A DNA stretch of 64,000 bases from Polynucleobacter sp. TSB-Sco08W16 (GCF_018687455.1 NZ_CP061291.1:930001-994000), one strand, 5' to 3'. Counted from the first letter of the stretch, positions 17,956-26,624 are shown. Notes: generated from the sequence alone by a model not told the origin. Translations and numbers: made by a program.

Positions 17956-18612
17956 ATGAATTGTTACCGCTTGACCCTTTTAATTAAGGAATTGCTACTT
18001 ACAGGCTTATTTTGCCTGTTAATTCCATTTACTCCTGTAGTCCATGCCAATCCTGTCATCCTAGTGATGGGTGATAGCCTTTCGGCAGAATACGGACTCC
18101 CGAGAGGCGCTGGTTGGGTCAAATTGTTAGAAGTACAGCTGCAAAAGCAAGCTAGCCCATGGAGCGTCTTTAATGCCAGTATTAGCGGTGAAACTAGTTC
18201 AGGCGGCCTCAACCGACTACCTGCTTTATTGGAATCCAAAAAGCCTGGCATTGTTTTATTAGAGCTAGGAGCAAATGATGCTTTACGAGGCTTATCTCTG
18301 GGGCAAACCACCATGAATCTGCGCAGAATGATTGAATTAAGCAAGGACTCTGGGGCTAAGGTTCTATTGTTCGGCATGCAAATACCGCCTAATTACGGAC
18401 AACAATATACAAAGCAATTTAAGGAGTTGTACCCTGCTCTAGCCAGTAAAGAGGGAGTTGCGCTACTGCCTTTTTTTCTTGCAGGCGTTGCTTCAAATGC
18501 AGAATTGTTTCAGGCAGACAATATTCACCCAAACACAGCAGCACAAAGCATTCTCTTTAAAAACGTATGGGGCGCTCTGGCCCCATATCAAAAACTACTT
18601 CAAGTGCAGTAA
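17956..18612 (+). CDS. tesA: periplasmic GDSL arylesterase / acyl-CoA thioesterase I
   Basis: A 218-residue SGNH hydrolase. The signal peptide spans roughly residues 1-31 (ELLLTGLFCLLIPFTPVVHA). It is followed at once by the GDSL block VMGDSLSAEYG with the catalytic Ser, block III ELGANDALRG with the oxyanion Asn, and block V DNIHPNTAAQ with the Asp-His pair. The family hydrolyses acyl esters and thioesters in the periplasm; physiological substrate is unknown. It faces the ABC ATPase gene head to head, as tesA faces ybbA in E. coli. Convergent with the PpiD-like gene, 10 bases apart. Confidence 0.92.
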   Translation: MNCYRLTLLIKELLLTGLFCLLIPFTPVVHANPVILVMGDSLSAEYGLPRGAGWVKLLEVQLQKQASPWSVFNASISGETSSGGLNRLPALLESKKPGIVLLELGANDALRGLSLGQTTMNLRRMIELSKDSGAKVLLFGMQIPPNYGQQYTKQFKELYPALASKEGVALLPFFLAGVASNAELFQADNIHPNTAAQSILFKNVWGALAPYQKLLQVQ

Positions 18613-18622
18613 ATAACCCTAG

Positions 18623-20086
18623 TTAACTTCCGGAACCACTGGAAAGTGGCTTTAAGGGATTAATTACCTTAACGCCCGCAGCATCTCGCCAGTAGGCCAT
18701 AAAACTTGCAAACTCTGATTGAGCCCCTAATGCTTGAATTTGCTGGGCCTGAGCCTTATGGATCTTGGCGTCTACACCAGTAGGCTGACGCACTTGATCA
18801 ACTCGATACAAGGTGGTCCCTACCCCTGGGTTATTTACAGAAACCACCGCAGGGAATTTCTCCGTATTGATAGACATCACATCATCTAATGCGGGGCCAA
18901 TCAAATTCGCAGGCTTATTGCGTGATACCCAAATTGGATTACCAAAGCCCGCGGAACTTTTGGGATCCTTTTCCAATACGTTGTAACGTTCAGCTGCAGC
19001 AGCAACCGCTAATTTCTCGGCGGCTCGTTGACTAACTTGACGTTTTACTTCAGCAGCAACATCTTTGTAAGGCATGATCTGAGCAGGATGGAAAGTAATC
19101 ACACGTGCAGAAACAAAAACGCCTGGTGCTGTTTGCACTGCCTCGGTATTTCGTTTGTTTTTAATAGCCTCATCACTAAACAAGGATTGCATAACCTTTG
19201 GGTTGGAGAGCGGATGATCTTTGGCTACGCCTGTTACACCACCGCGTGTTAAGCCTTTTTGAGACTGAATGCTGAGTCTTAATTTATCAGCAGCAGGCTT
19301 CAGACTGTCAGACTGGTCATAAGTAATGTTGGCAAACTGGTCAGCCTTATCGCTAAATACCTTAGCGTCCTCTCTAGGGTCGGCTTTGAGAACGATGTAC
19401 TCAACGTCGACATACTCCGGGCTTTCGAACAACTTGGCATTTGCGTTATAAAAGGCTTGCAGCTCGTCCTGACTTGGATTGACCTTATTGAGGTAGTCTT
19501 TGGCATCAAATGCCAAAGATTGAACCTGACGCTCAGTTTCATAAAGAGTGGAAACAATTTCCGAGAGCTTTGGTGTAGCCAATTCAGTACGGGCAACAGA
19601 ATTCACAAACTGACCGATCTTGAGATCAAAAGCCTGACTTGCATAGAACTGCTCTTCATTTAAACCATTGCTTGCAAGTAATTGTTTAAAACGGGCGTCA
19701 TCAAAACTGCCATCTTGGCGATACAAAGCACGAATTTGTGGGATACCCTGCAAACTCTTAATCAAAGCTTCTTTACCAACCTGAAGGCGAAGATTAATTA
19801 CAGCAAAACCCAAAATACGTTGCTGAAGTAATTCATTCAGGATGGCCTGTCTAAATTGGAGGCTTTGAGCAATCTGCATATTGCCGCCAACTCTTTCAGC
19901 TTGGCGCTTAGCAGCGTTATCTACTTCTTGGGCGGTAATAGGTTTACCGTTCACCTTAACTAAGTCGGTTTCTTTATCCATGAAGCCTGAGTAGCTTGAA
20001 ATCCCAAACATTACAAAGGATGGAACGATGAATAACATCAGCACAAGCTGGAGTAATTTTTGATGCTTACGGACGGTATCGAACAT
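18623..20086 (-). CDS. PpiD-like periplasmic chaperone lacking the parvulin domain
   Basis: A 487-residue protein with an N-terminal membrane anchor (QLVLMLFIVPSFVMFGISSY, about 13-32) and a SurA_N-type chaperone domain (about 35-200), as in PpiD. After ESPEYVDVEYIVLKADP near residue 230 the sequence passes straight to REDAKVFSDKADQFANITYDQSDSLKPAADKL. In PpiD of other proteobacteria that second segment follows a parvulin (PpiC rotamase) domain of about 100-140 residues, and here the domain is missing in frame. E. coli PpiD has 623 residues, so the length deficit agrees. It would act as a periplasmic holdase at the Sec translocon without proline isomerase activity; this is inference. It lies downstream of lon and tRNA-Val. 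Confidence 0.85.
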   Translation of the reverse strand: MFDTVRKHQKLLQLVLMLFIVPSFVMFGISSYSGFMDKETDLVKVNGKPITAQEVDNAAKRQAERVGGNMQIAQSLQFRQAILNELLQQRILGFAVINLRLQVGKEALIKSLQGIPQIRALYRQDGSFDDARFKQLLASNGLNEEQFYASQAFDLKIGQFVNSVARTELATPKLSEIVSTLYETERQVQSLAFDAKDYLNKVNPSQDELQAFYNANAKLFESPEYVDVEYIVLKADPREDAKVFSDKADQFANITYDQSDSLKPAADKLRLSIQSQKGLTRGGVTGVAKDHPLSNPKVMQSLFSDEAIKNKRNTEAVQTAPGVFVSARVITFHPAQIMPYKDVAAEVKRQVSQRAAEKLAVAAAAERYNVLEKDPKSSAGFGNPIWVSRNKPANLIGPALDDVMSINTEKFPAVVSVNNPGVGTTLYRVDQVRQPTGVDAKIHKAQAQQIQALGAQSEFASFMAYWRDAAGVKVINPLKPLSSGSGS

Positions 20087-20206
20087 GAATAAATTCGCTA
20101 GTAAATATTAGTAATGGCGCAGTAAAAAGCGCGGAACAGCATGAGTTTACTAGGCGGAGGGTATTTACTGCCAGAAAGCCAAGAAAAGGCCTCAAGATAA
20201 ATACTT

Positions 20207-20282
20207 TGGTGGGCGCTGAGAGGCTCGAACTCCCGACATTCTGCGTGTAAGGCAGACGCTCTACCAACTGAGCTAAGCGCCC
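20207..20282 (-). tRNA. tRNA-Val (TAC)
   Basis: A 76-base cloverleaf on the minus strand: acceptor GGGCGCT/AGCGCCC, anticodon stem TCTGC/GCAGA closing the loop CTTACAC (anticodon TAC), T arm GGGAGTTCGAGCCTCTC with one mismatch-tolerant pair, and encoded CCA. It lies between lon and the PpiD-like gene on the same strand. Confidence 0.97.
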
Positions 20283-20334
20283 CAAAATATTACAGGTGAG
20301 ATTGTAACCCAAGCAAAGATTTCTGGATGAAATA

Positions 20335-20386
20335 CCGCCAAACGGACCCTGGATTAGAGGATTCATTTGGCGGGTTTAGATCCGCC
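20335..20386. other. two mutually exclusive hairpins after lon
   Basis: CCGCCAAA (20335-20342) can pair with TTTGGCGG (20366-20373), while GGCGG (20369-20373) can pair instead with CCGCC (20382-20386). The stretch lies between the lon stop codon and tRNA-Val. Neither form has a strong T run. It could be a lon 3'-end or a processing structure for the tRNA precursor. Confidence 0.3.
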
Positions 20387-20397
20387 CTCTAATTAGC

Positions 20398-22830
20398 TCA
20401 GTGCTTGAGAACATCCCCGGAAGGAACATTTCCGCTTGCTTTACTGGCTTCTGACGCCTTCTTTGCCAACTCCTCAGGGGTAGGCTCAGGCAAGGCCTCT
20501 GGCATCCGCTCTAGAGCAAGTTCAAGCACTTTATCTATCCAGCGTACAGGAACAATCTCTATCGCATTCTTGACGTTATCCGGAATCTCGATCAAATCCT
20601 TTACATTCTCTTCCGGAATTAATGCCAACTTAATGCCACCACGATGTGCTGCCAATAACTTCTCTTTCAAGCCGCCAATTGGCAGAACTTCACCGCGTAG
20701 GGTAATTTCACCAGTCATCGCAACATCTGAGCGAATAGGAATTCCGGTAAACACCGAAACCAAAGCGGTAGTGATCGCAATGCCAGCAGATGGACCATCT
20801 TTTGGAGTTGCGCCATCAGGGAAGTGAATATGAATATCTTTCTTCTCAAAAGCTTCATCAGCAATACCAAGACGCTTCGCCCTAGATCTAACAACTGTAC
20901 GAGCTGCCTCAACTGATTCTTTCATTACATCACCAATAGAGCCAGTACGAGTGATAACGCCTTTGCCGGGCATTGTTGCAGCCTCAATGGTCAACAGATC
21001 GCCGCCAACTTCAGTCCACGCTAGGCCTGTAACTTGCCCTACTTGATTCTCCTTACCAGCTAAACCGAAGTCATACATACGCACAGATAAAAACTTCTCT
21101 AAATTATCTGCATTGACAACAACTGGTGCAGCCTCTTTTTTCAAGAGCAAGAGCTTAACTACCTTGCGGCAAATCTTGCTAATTTCTCGTTCTAGAGAGC
21201 GTACGCCAGCCTCACGGGTGTAGTAACGAATCATGTTACGCACAGCGCTTTCTTCAATCTTTAATTCATCCTTTTTCAAACCATTATTTTTGATTTGTTT
21301 TGGGATCAGATAATTGACAGCAATACTAGTCTTCTCATCCTCTGTGTATCCAGCCAAGCGAATGATCTCTAGGCGATCAAGTAATGGTCCAGGAATATTC
21401 AAAGAGTTCGAGGTTGCCACGAACATGACATCAGATAGATCAAAATCTACTTCGACATAGTGATCCTGAAAGGTGTGATTCTGCTCTGGATCCAATACCT
21501 CAAGTAAGGCGCTGGCAGGATCGCCACGGAAGTCCATACCCATCTTATCCACCTCATCCAACAGGAATAATGGATTGCGAACGCCTACTTTAGTGAGGCT
21601 TGAGAGGATCTTGCCTGGCATAGAGCCAATATAAGTACGACGATGGCCACGAATTTCAGATTCATCACGAACGCCGCCCAAAGCCATACGAACAAATTTT
21701 CTATTCGTAGCGCGGGCAATCGATTGACCGAGAGAGGTTTTGCCAACACCAGGAGGGCCAACCAAGCAAAGAATCGGGGCCTTCACTCGATCAACACGCT
21801 GTTGAACTGCGAGGTACTCCAAAATACGTTCTTTGACTTTATCTAAGCCATAGTGATCTTCATCCAATACTTTCTCAGCATTAGACAGATCATTATTGAT
21901 CTTGGTTTTTTTCTTCCAAGGGAGATTAACCAAGGTATCAATGAAGTTACGTATGACAGTAGCCTCAGCTGACATCGGTGACATCAACTTGAGTTTCTTC
22001 AACTCTGACTCAGCCTTTTTCAAAGCTTCCTTAGGCATGCGAGCGGCTTTAATGCGCTTTTCGAGCTCCTCGAGATCGGCACCCTCTTCGCCCTCTCCTA
22101 ATTCTTTTTGAATCGCTTTGACTTGTTCGTTCAAGTAATACTCGCGCTGACTCTTTTCCATCTGACGCTTAACGCGACCACGGATACGTTTTTCTACTTG
22201 AAGAATATCGATTTCGCTTTCGAGATCAGCTAATAAACTTTCAAGACGCTGAACAACATCAGTCATCTCGAGTAAGCGCTGCTTTTGTTCGAGCTTAACT
22301 GGTAAGTGTGCACAGATAGTATCGGCTAAACGGCTTGGATCATCGATACCGCCAAGCGATGAAAGAATTTCTTGTGGGACTTTTTTATTTAGTTTTACGT
22401 ACTGATCAAACTGCGCCATGATCGCGCGACGAAGTGCTTCCGTCTCATGAGCGTCAATTACATTCATTGCAGTAGGTGTTGCCTCACAATTGAAATAGCC
22501 AAGACTGTCTTCAATTTGACTCACTTCAGCACGCTGAATACCCTCAACAAGCACCTTCACCGTGCCATCGGGCAGTTTTAGCATCTGGAGAATATTGGCA
22601 ATACAGCCCACCTCATAGAGATCTTCTATGCCAGGCTCATCCTTAGCAGCTGTCTTTTGAGCCACTAAAAGAACGTTTTTACCGGTTTCCATGGCTGCTT
22701 CAAGCGCTTTGATGGATTTGGGGCGACCCACAAACAAGGGGATCACCATATGAGGAAACACAACTACGTCCCTTAAAGGGAGCAAAGGTAGTTGAATCGG
22801 TTCAGAGGGTAGTAATAAGTGGCCAGGCAT
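20398..22830 (-). CDS. lon: ATP-dependent protease Lon
   Basis: An 810-residue LonA protease that degrades misfolded and regulatory proteins in the cytoplasm. The N-terminal substrate domain starts LPLLPLRDVVVFPHMVIPLFVGR. Next come a coiled-coil region (about 190-260), the AAA module with Walker A GPPGVGKTS near 358, and the C-terminal protease domain with the catalytic Ser near 680 in KDGPSAGIAIT and Lys in GGLKEKLLAAHRGG. Length is normal. A convincing heat-shock promoter lies about 100 bases upstream. It follows the clpX terminator, so it is a separate transcription unit from tig-clpP-clpX. Confidence 0.98.
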   Translation of the reverse strand: MPGHLLLPSEPIQLPLLPLRDVVVFPHMVIPLFVGRPKSIKALEAAMETGKNVLLVAQKTAAKDEPGIEDLYEVGCIANILQMLKLPDGTVKVLVEGIQRAEVSQIEDSLGYFNCEATPTAMNVIDAHETEALRRAIMAQFDQYVKLNKKVPQEILSSLGGIDDPSRLADTICAHLPVKLEQKQRLLEMTDVVQRLESLLADLESEIDILQVEKRIRGRVKRQMEKSQREYYLNEQVKAIQKELGEGEEGADLEELEKRIKAARMPKEALKKAESELKKLKLMSPMSAEATVIRNFIDTLVNLPWKKKTKINNDLSNAEKVLDEDHYGLDKVKERILEYLAVQQRVDRVKAPILCLVGPPGVGKTSLGQSIARATNRKFVRMALGGVRDESEIRGHRRTYIGSMPGKILSSLTKVGVRNPLFLLDEVDKMGMDFRGDPASALLEVLDPEQNHTFQDHYVEVDFDLSDVMFVATSNSLNIPGPLLDRLEIIRLAGYTEDEKTSIAVNYLIPKQIKNNGLKKDELKIEESAVRNMIRYYTREAGVRSLEREISKICRKVVKLLLLKKEAAPVVVNADNLEKFLSVRMYDFGLAGKENQVGQVTGLAWTEVGGDLLTIEAATMPGKGVITRTGSIGDVMKESVEAARTVVRSRAKRLGIADEAFEKKDIHIHFPDGATPKDGPSAGIAITTALVSVFTGIPIRSDVAMTGEITLRGEVLPIGGLKEKLLAAHRGGIKLALIPEENVKDLIEIPDNVKNAIEIVPVRWIDKVLELALERMPEALPEPTPEELAKKASEASKASGNVPSGDVLKH

Positions 22831-22934
22831 AGGGCAATTCCTCCAAAGTAGTCAATCCTCAATAGTCTTTTTCTAGGGTGATTTAATTAAATCACCACTA
22901 AATACAGACATTATTCTTGAGTAGCATACTACCT

Positions 22935-22962
22935 ATATGGGTAGCACTCTGAGAAATTCAAG
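22935..22962 (-). promoter_or_regulatory. sigma-32-like heat-shock promoter for lon
   Basis: Read on the minus strand: CTTGAA (22957-22962), a 14-base spacer, then ACCCATAT (22935-22942). The RpoH consensus is CTTGAA, 11-15 bases, CCCCATNT, so this has a perfect -35 and one mismatch in the -10. Transcription would start near 22928, about 98 bases before the lon ATG. Heat-shock control of lon is well known in proteobacteria. Confidence 0.7.
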
Positions 22963-22975
22963 GGGGAAAAGTGCG

Positions 22976-22997
22976 AAAAGGGGGCAAAAATGCCCCC
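22976..22997 (-). terminator. intrinsic terminator of clpX
   Basis: Read on the minus strand: GGGGGCA, loop TTTT, TGCCCCC, then TTTTC (stem 22980-22997, T run 22976-22979). It lies 23 bases after the clpX stop and just before the lon promoter, separating the two units. Confidence 0.8.
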
Positions 22998-23020
22998 AAA
23001 ATAGCGAAAACCCTGATAAA

Positions 23021-24379
23021 TCAGGCTTTTTTGCTTAAATCCGCTTGATCGAGATCTTGTTTGTAAACCAGCAAGGGCTTTCCACCCTCAGCAATGCTTG
23101 ATTCATCGATCACCACCTTCTGGACATTCTTAAGTGAAGGCAGGTCATACATCACATCCATCAAAGAGCCCTCGAGGATAGATCTAAGGCCGCGAGCACC
23201 TGTTTTGCGAGCAATTGCCTTCTTAGCAATCGCTGAAAGAGCTTCTCGGCGTACTTCAAGCTCAGAGCCCTCCATTGTGAGAAGTGCTTGGTATTGCTTA
23301 ACGAGAGCATTTTTAGGCTCAGTCAAAATCTGGATTAGAGCCTCTTCATCTAACTGCGCCAAAGTCGCCACAACAGGTAAGCGGCCAATCAATTCTGGGA
23401 TCAAACCAAACTTAATGAGGTCTTCTGGCTCAACTTCAATGAGTAGATCACTGACACCGCGATCATCCTTACCTGGAACAGCAGCATTAAAGCCAATACC
23501 TGTTTTTGCTGTGCGTTGCTGAATGACTTTCTCCAAGCCATCAAATGCGCCGCCGCAGATGAACAAAATATTAGTCGTATCAACCTGCAGGAAATCTTGG
23601 TTAGGATGTTTGCGACCACCTTGAGGTGGCACGGAAGCCATGGTGCCTTCAACTAGCTTGAGTAAGGCCTGTTGGACACCCTCACCCGATACGTCACGAG
23701 TAATTGATGGGTTATCAGACTTACGAGAAATCTTATCGATCTCATCAATATAGACAATGCCACGTTGGGCTTTTTCTACGTTGTAATCACAAGCCTGTAG
23801 AAGCTTTTGGATAATATTCTCTACGTCTTCACCAACATAGCCAGCTTCAGTCAAGGTGGTTGCATCAGCCATGACAAAGGGCACATCAAGCATCCGCGCA
23901 AGAGTTTGAGCAAGCAAAGTCTTGCCAGAGCCTGTTGGGCCAATGAGCAAAATATTACTTTTTGCTAATTCAACTCCATCCACTATCGCCTTGGCTGGCG
24001 CTTTAGTTTCTTTTTTATCTAACGCTTCAACAGGCTTGCCATCCTTATCCAACTTTTCCTTCTTAGGTTTTGGCAAATACTGCAAGCGCTTGTAATGGTT
24101 GTATACGGCAACTGCCAAGGTTTTCTTAGCATGGTCTTGACCAATCACATACTGATCGAGGTTCTCACGAATCTGATGCGGCGTAGGCAGCGAATCACCG
24201 CCCTCTTCCTTAGGAAGTTTTGCGATTTCTTCTTGAATGATGTCTGTACAAAGATCAATACACTCATCGCAAATAAATACCGATGGGCCAGCGATTAACT
24301 TCTTCACCTCATGCTGACTCTTGCCGCAGAAAGAGCAATACAAAATTTTGTCAGCTGAATTGGAAGTGGTGTCGCTCAA
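23021..24379 (-). CDS. clpX: ClpX, ATPase subunit of the ClpXP protease
   Basis: A 452-residue AAA+ unfoldase feeding substrates to ClpP. The N-terminal zinc domain has Cys15, Cys18, Cys37 and Cys40 (CSFCGK and ICDEC). Walker A GPTGSGKTLLAQ is near residue 148, the pore loop GYVG near 180, and Walker B IVYIDEIDK near 215. The IGF-type ClpP-contact loop region reads TGIGFNAAV. The frame opens with TTG at 24377-24379 and no in-frame ATG precedes the zinc domain, so a TTG start is likely. The gap to clpP is 35 bases and the gene ends at an intrinsic terminator. Confidence 0.97.
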   Translation of the reverse strand: MSDTTSNSADKILYCSFCGKSQHEVKKLIAGPSVFICDECIDLCTDIIQEEIAKLPKEEGGDSLPTPHQIRENLDQYVIGQDHAKKTLAVAVYNHYKRLQYLPKPKKEKLDKDGKPVEALDKKETKAPAKAIVDGVELAKSNILLIGPTGSGKTLLAQTLARMLDVPFVMADATTLTEAGYVGEDVENIIQKLLQACDYNVEKAQRGIVYIDEIDKISRKSDNPSITRDVSGEGVQQALLKLVEGTMASVPPQGGRKHPNQDFLQVDTTNILFICGGAFDGLEKVIQQRTAKTGIGFNAAVPGKDDRGVSDLLIEVEPEDLIKFGLIPELIGRLPVVATLAQLDEEALIQILTEPKNALVKQYQALLTMEGSELEVRREALSAIAKKAIARKTGARGLRSILEGSLMDVMYDLPSLKNVQKVVIDESSIAEGGKPLLVYKQDLDQADLSKKA

Positions 24380-24414
24380 AATATTCGCTCAATTAGTAAA
24401 GTGGGGTCTAAGGC

Positions 24415-25044
24415 TTAGGGGCGTTTTTCAATGACTTTATCGATCAAGCCATATTCACGTGCCTGCTCGGCAGACATAAAGTTGTCACGATCAGTGTCTT
24501 TTGCAATGGTTTCAATTGATTGACCTGTGCGATCAGCCAAAATCTTATTTAATCGCTCACGCAAGTACAAAATCTCACGAGCCTGAATTTCAATATCAGA
24601 GGCTTGACCACGGGCACCGCCCAATGGTTGATGGATCATTACGCGAGAATTTGGCAGCGCATACCGCTTACCCTTCTCGCCAGCGCATAACAAAAATGCA
24701 CCCATACTAGCTGCCATACCCATGCAAAGAGTGCTTACGTGGGGTTTAATGAATTGCATGGTGTCGTAGATTGCCAAACCTGCAGAGACAGAACCACCAG
24801 GAGAATTAATATAAAGGGAGATATCTTTGTCTGGATTTTCACTCTCAAGGAATAACAGCTGAGCAATGACTAGATTCGCTGTTTGATCATTCACTTCTCC
24901 CACCAAGAAAACAACACGCTCTCTTAATAAGCGAGAGTAAATGTCGTAAGCGCGCTCACCTCGTCCAGAGGTTTCAATCACCATCGGAACCAGACCCAAT
25001 CCTTTTGGTTCTAAATTTTCAGATTGAAAATGGTTCTGATTCAT
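24415..25044 (-). CDS. clpP: ClpP serine protease subunit
   Basis: A 209-residue peptidase forming the double-heptamer chamber of ClpXP/ClpAP. The active-site Ser is in CMGMAASMGAFLL and the His in RVMIHQPLGG, with the Asp further on in DRDNFMSAEQA. Length is normal, with a short N-terminal propeptide-like extension before VPMVIETSGRGERAYDIYSRLL. It lies 30 bases after tig and 35 before clpX on the same strand, the standard tig-clpP-clpX order. Confidence 0.97.
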   Translation of the reverse strand: MNQNHFQSENLEPKGLGLVPMVIETSGRGERAYDIYSRLLRERVVFLVGEVNDQTANLVIAQLLFLESENPDKDISLYINSPGGSVSAGLAIYDTMQFIKPHVSTLCMGMAASMGAFLLCAGEKGKRYALPNSRVMIHQPLGGARGQASDIEIQAREILYLRERLNKILADRTGQSIETIAKDTDRDNFMSAEQAREYGLIDKVIEKRP

Positions 25045-25074
25045 GTGTACGCCCTTTAAGATAGATGGATGGAC

Positions 25075-26412
25075 TTAGTTTAGCTTGCTTAATTCTTCAA
25101 AGCTGATCGCTTTATCGTTCACTTTGGCCTGTGAGGTGAAATGCTTAATTACGTTGTCTTCTAAGACCAAGTTTTCGATATCTTTGAGGCGGCTTGGATT
25201 GCTATAGAACCAACGAACCACTTCTTTTGGATCTTCGTAAGTTGCAGCCTGCTCGTCGATCTCAGCTTTAATTTGATCAGCTGTAGCAGCAAGGTTATTT
25301 TTCTTGACCAAGTCACCCAAGATCAAACCAAGACGAACGCGTTTTTGGGCTTGCTCAGCAAAAATCTCTGGGGGAATTGGAGCATCTTTAGCATTAGGAA
25401 CGCCGCGCTGCATGAGGTCTTGACGAGCCCCTTCAACTAAACGCTCTTGCTCAGATGCAACCAGAGATTTTGGAACATCCAACTCACATAAGTCATTGAT
25501 CTTATCCATTACTTCGTTTTTCAACAATGAAGTAATACGACGCTTAACTTCGCGATCTAAATTTTGTTTAACTTCTTCACGCATCTTTGCAACGCCGCCT
25601 TCAGTGACACCTAAGGAGAGCGCAAATGCATCATCAACTGCTGGCAAGTGTGCCCAGTTCACCGACTTTACAGTGATAGTGAACTCAGCAGTTTTGCCCG
25701 CAACATCTTTACCATGGTAATCAGCTGGAAAGCTTAATGGGAAGGATTTGCTTTCACCTGCTTTTAGACCCAATGTAGCCGCTTCAAATTCAGGAAGCAT
25801 GCGACCTTCGCCTAGAACGTATTCAAAGTTTTCTGCTTTGCCGCCAGCAAACTCAACGCCATCAATCTTGCCCACAAAATCGATTACTACTTGATCCCCA
25901 TTTTGTGCCGCTGTGTTTGCACCGCCATCACCATGCGGACCCGCTTCGCCGCGTGGATGGTAGTGAACTTGCTGTTTGCGTAAAACGTCAAGCGCACGAT
26001 CAATCTCAGCTTCGCCAATTTCTGTAGTGTGTTTAGTTACCTCAGCTTTGCTGAAATCTCCAATCTTTACTTCAGGCAACACCTCAAAAAATGCATCGAA
26101 AACAATGTTGTCTGCATCGAGTTCACTTTTAGGCTCAAGACGTGGTTGACCAGCAAGAGCAATTCCTTCTTTTTGGCTTTGCTCATAAAAGAGCTCAGAG
26201 GCTTTGTCAAATTGCAGTTCGAAATCGACTTGCATGCCGTATTGTTTTTCAACCATGTTCTTAGGCACTTTACCTGGACGAAAGCCAGCCACCTTCATAG
26301 TCTTGCCAATTTTGGCCAAACGAGCTTCACGCGCTTTTGCCAAATCGGCACGAGCGAATTCCAAAGTCATTTTGCGGTCTAACGAACCTAAATTTTCTAT
26401 CTGCACAGCCAT
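25075..26412 (-). CDS. tig: trigger factor
   Basis: A 445-residue ribosome-bound chaperone with peptidyl-prolyl isomerase activity. The N-terminal ribosome-binding loop signature FRPGKVPKNMVEKQYG is near residue 45. The FKBP-type domain spans about 150-250 (GDQVVIDFVGKIDG, then FPADYHGKDVAGKTAEF), and the helical C-terminal chaperone domain fills the rest. It is the first protein gene of tig-clpP-clpX. A tRNA-Leu gene lies 57 bases upstream in the same direction, so the promoter may be shared or sit in that short gap. Confidence 0.97.
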   Translation of the reverse strand: MAVQIENLGSLDRKMTLEFARADLAKAREARLAKIGKTMKVAGFRPGKVPKNMVEKQYGMQVDFELQFDKASELFYEQSQKEGIALAGQPRLEPKSELDADNIVFDAFFEVLPEVKIGDFSKAEVTKHTTEIGEAEIDRALDVLRKQQVHYHPRGEAGPHGDGGANTAAQNGDQVVIDFVGKIDGVEFAGGKAENFEYVLGEGRMLPEFEAATLGLKAGESKSFPLSFPADYHGKDVAGKTAEFTITVKSVNWAHLPAVDDAFALSLGVTEGGVAKMREEVKQNLDREVKRRITSLLKNEVMDKINDLCELDVPKSLVASEQERLVEGARQDLMQRGVPNAKDAPIPPEIFAEQAQKRVRLGLILGDLVKKNNLAATADQIKAEIDEQAATYEDPKEVVRWFYSNPSRLKDIENLVLEDNVIKHFTSQAKVNDKAISFEELSKLN

Positions 26413-26469
26413 TCTCGTCTCTTAATTGAAGATCTGGAAATGTGAAGTCCAAGCCAAGTAGCAATCTTG

Positions 26470-26556
26470 TGGTGCGAGGAGGGGGACTCGAACCCCCACA
26501 CCATTTCTGGCGTCAGGACCTAAACCTGGTGCGTCTACCAATTTCGCCATCCTCGC
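26470..26556 (-). tRNA. tRNA-Leu (TAG)
   Basis: An 87-base class II tRNA on the minus strand: acceptor GCGAGGA, D arm with GGTAGACGC, anticodon loop TTTAGGT (TAG), a long variable arm, perfect T arm GGGGGTTCGAGTCCCCC and encoded CCA. It lies directly upstream of tig. Confidence 0.97.
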
Positions 26557-26624
26557 GAATATCCGCAAACACTGCCACGCTTAAACTTCACTCTAAAGAC
26601 CATAATTCTACAATGCTTAGGGCT

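Noticed and set aside
17964..18377. 137-codon open frame on the minus strand inside tesA
   Set aside because: It would conflict with the conserved GDSL hydrolase and overlap the divergent start region; treated as a shadow.
20087..20397. A missing hupB gene between lon and the PpiD-like gene
   Set aside because: E. coli has hupB there, but here the 311 bases contain only tRNA-Val and hairpins; no DNA-binding HU-like frame is present, and gene order varies, so it is not evidence of a deletion.
20405..20827. 140-codon open frame on the + strand inside lon
   Set aside because: It is the mirror of the conserved Lon protease domain; no independent support.
23094..23522. 142-codon open frame on the + strand inside clpX
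   Set aside because: It is antisense to the conserved AAA+ domain, low complexity and rich in Ser/Arg, with no ribosome site.
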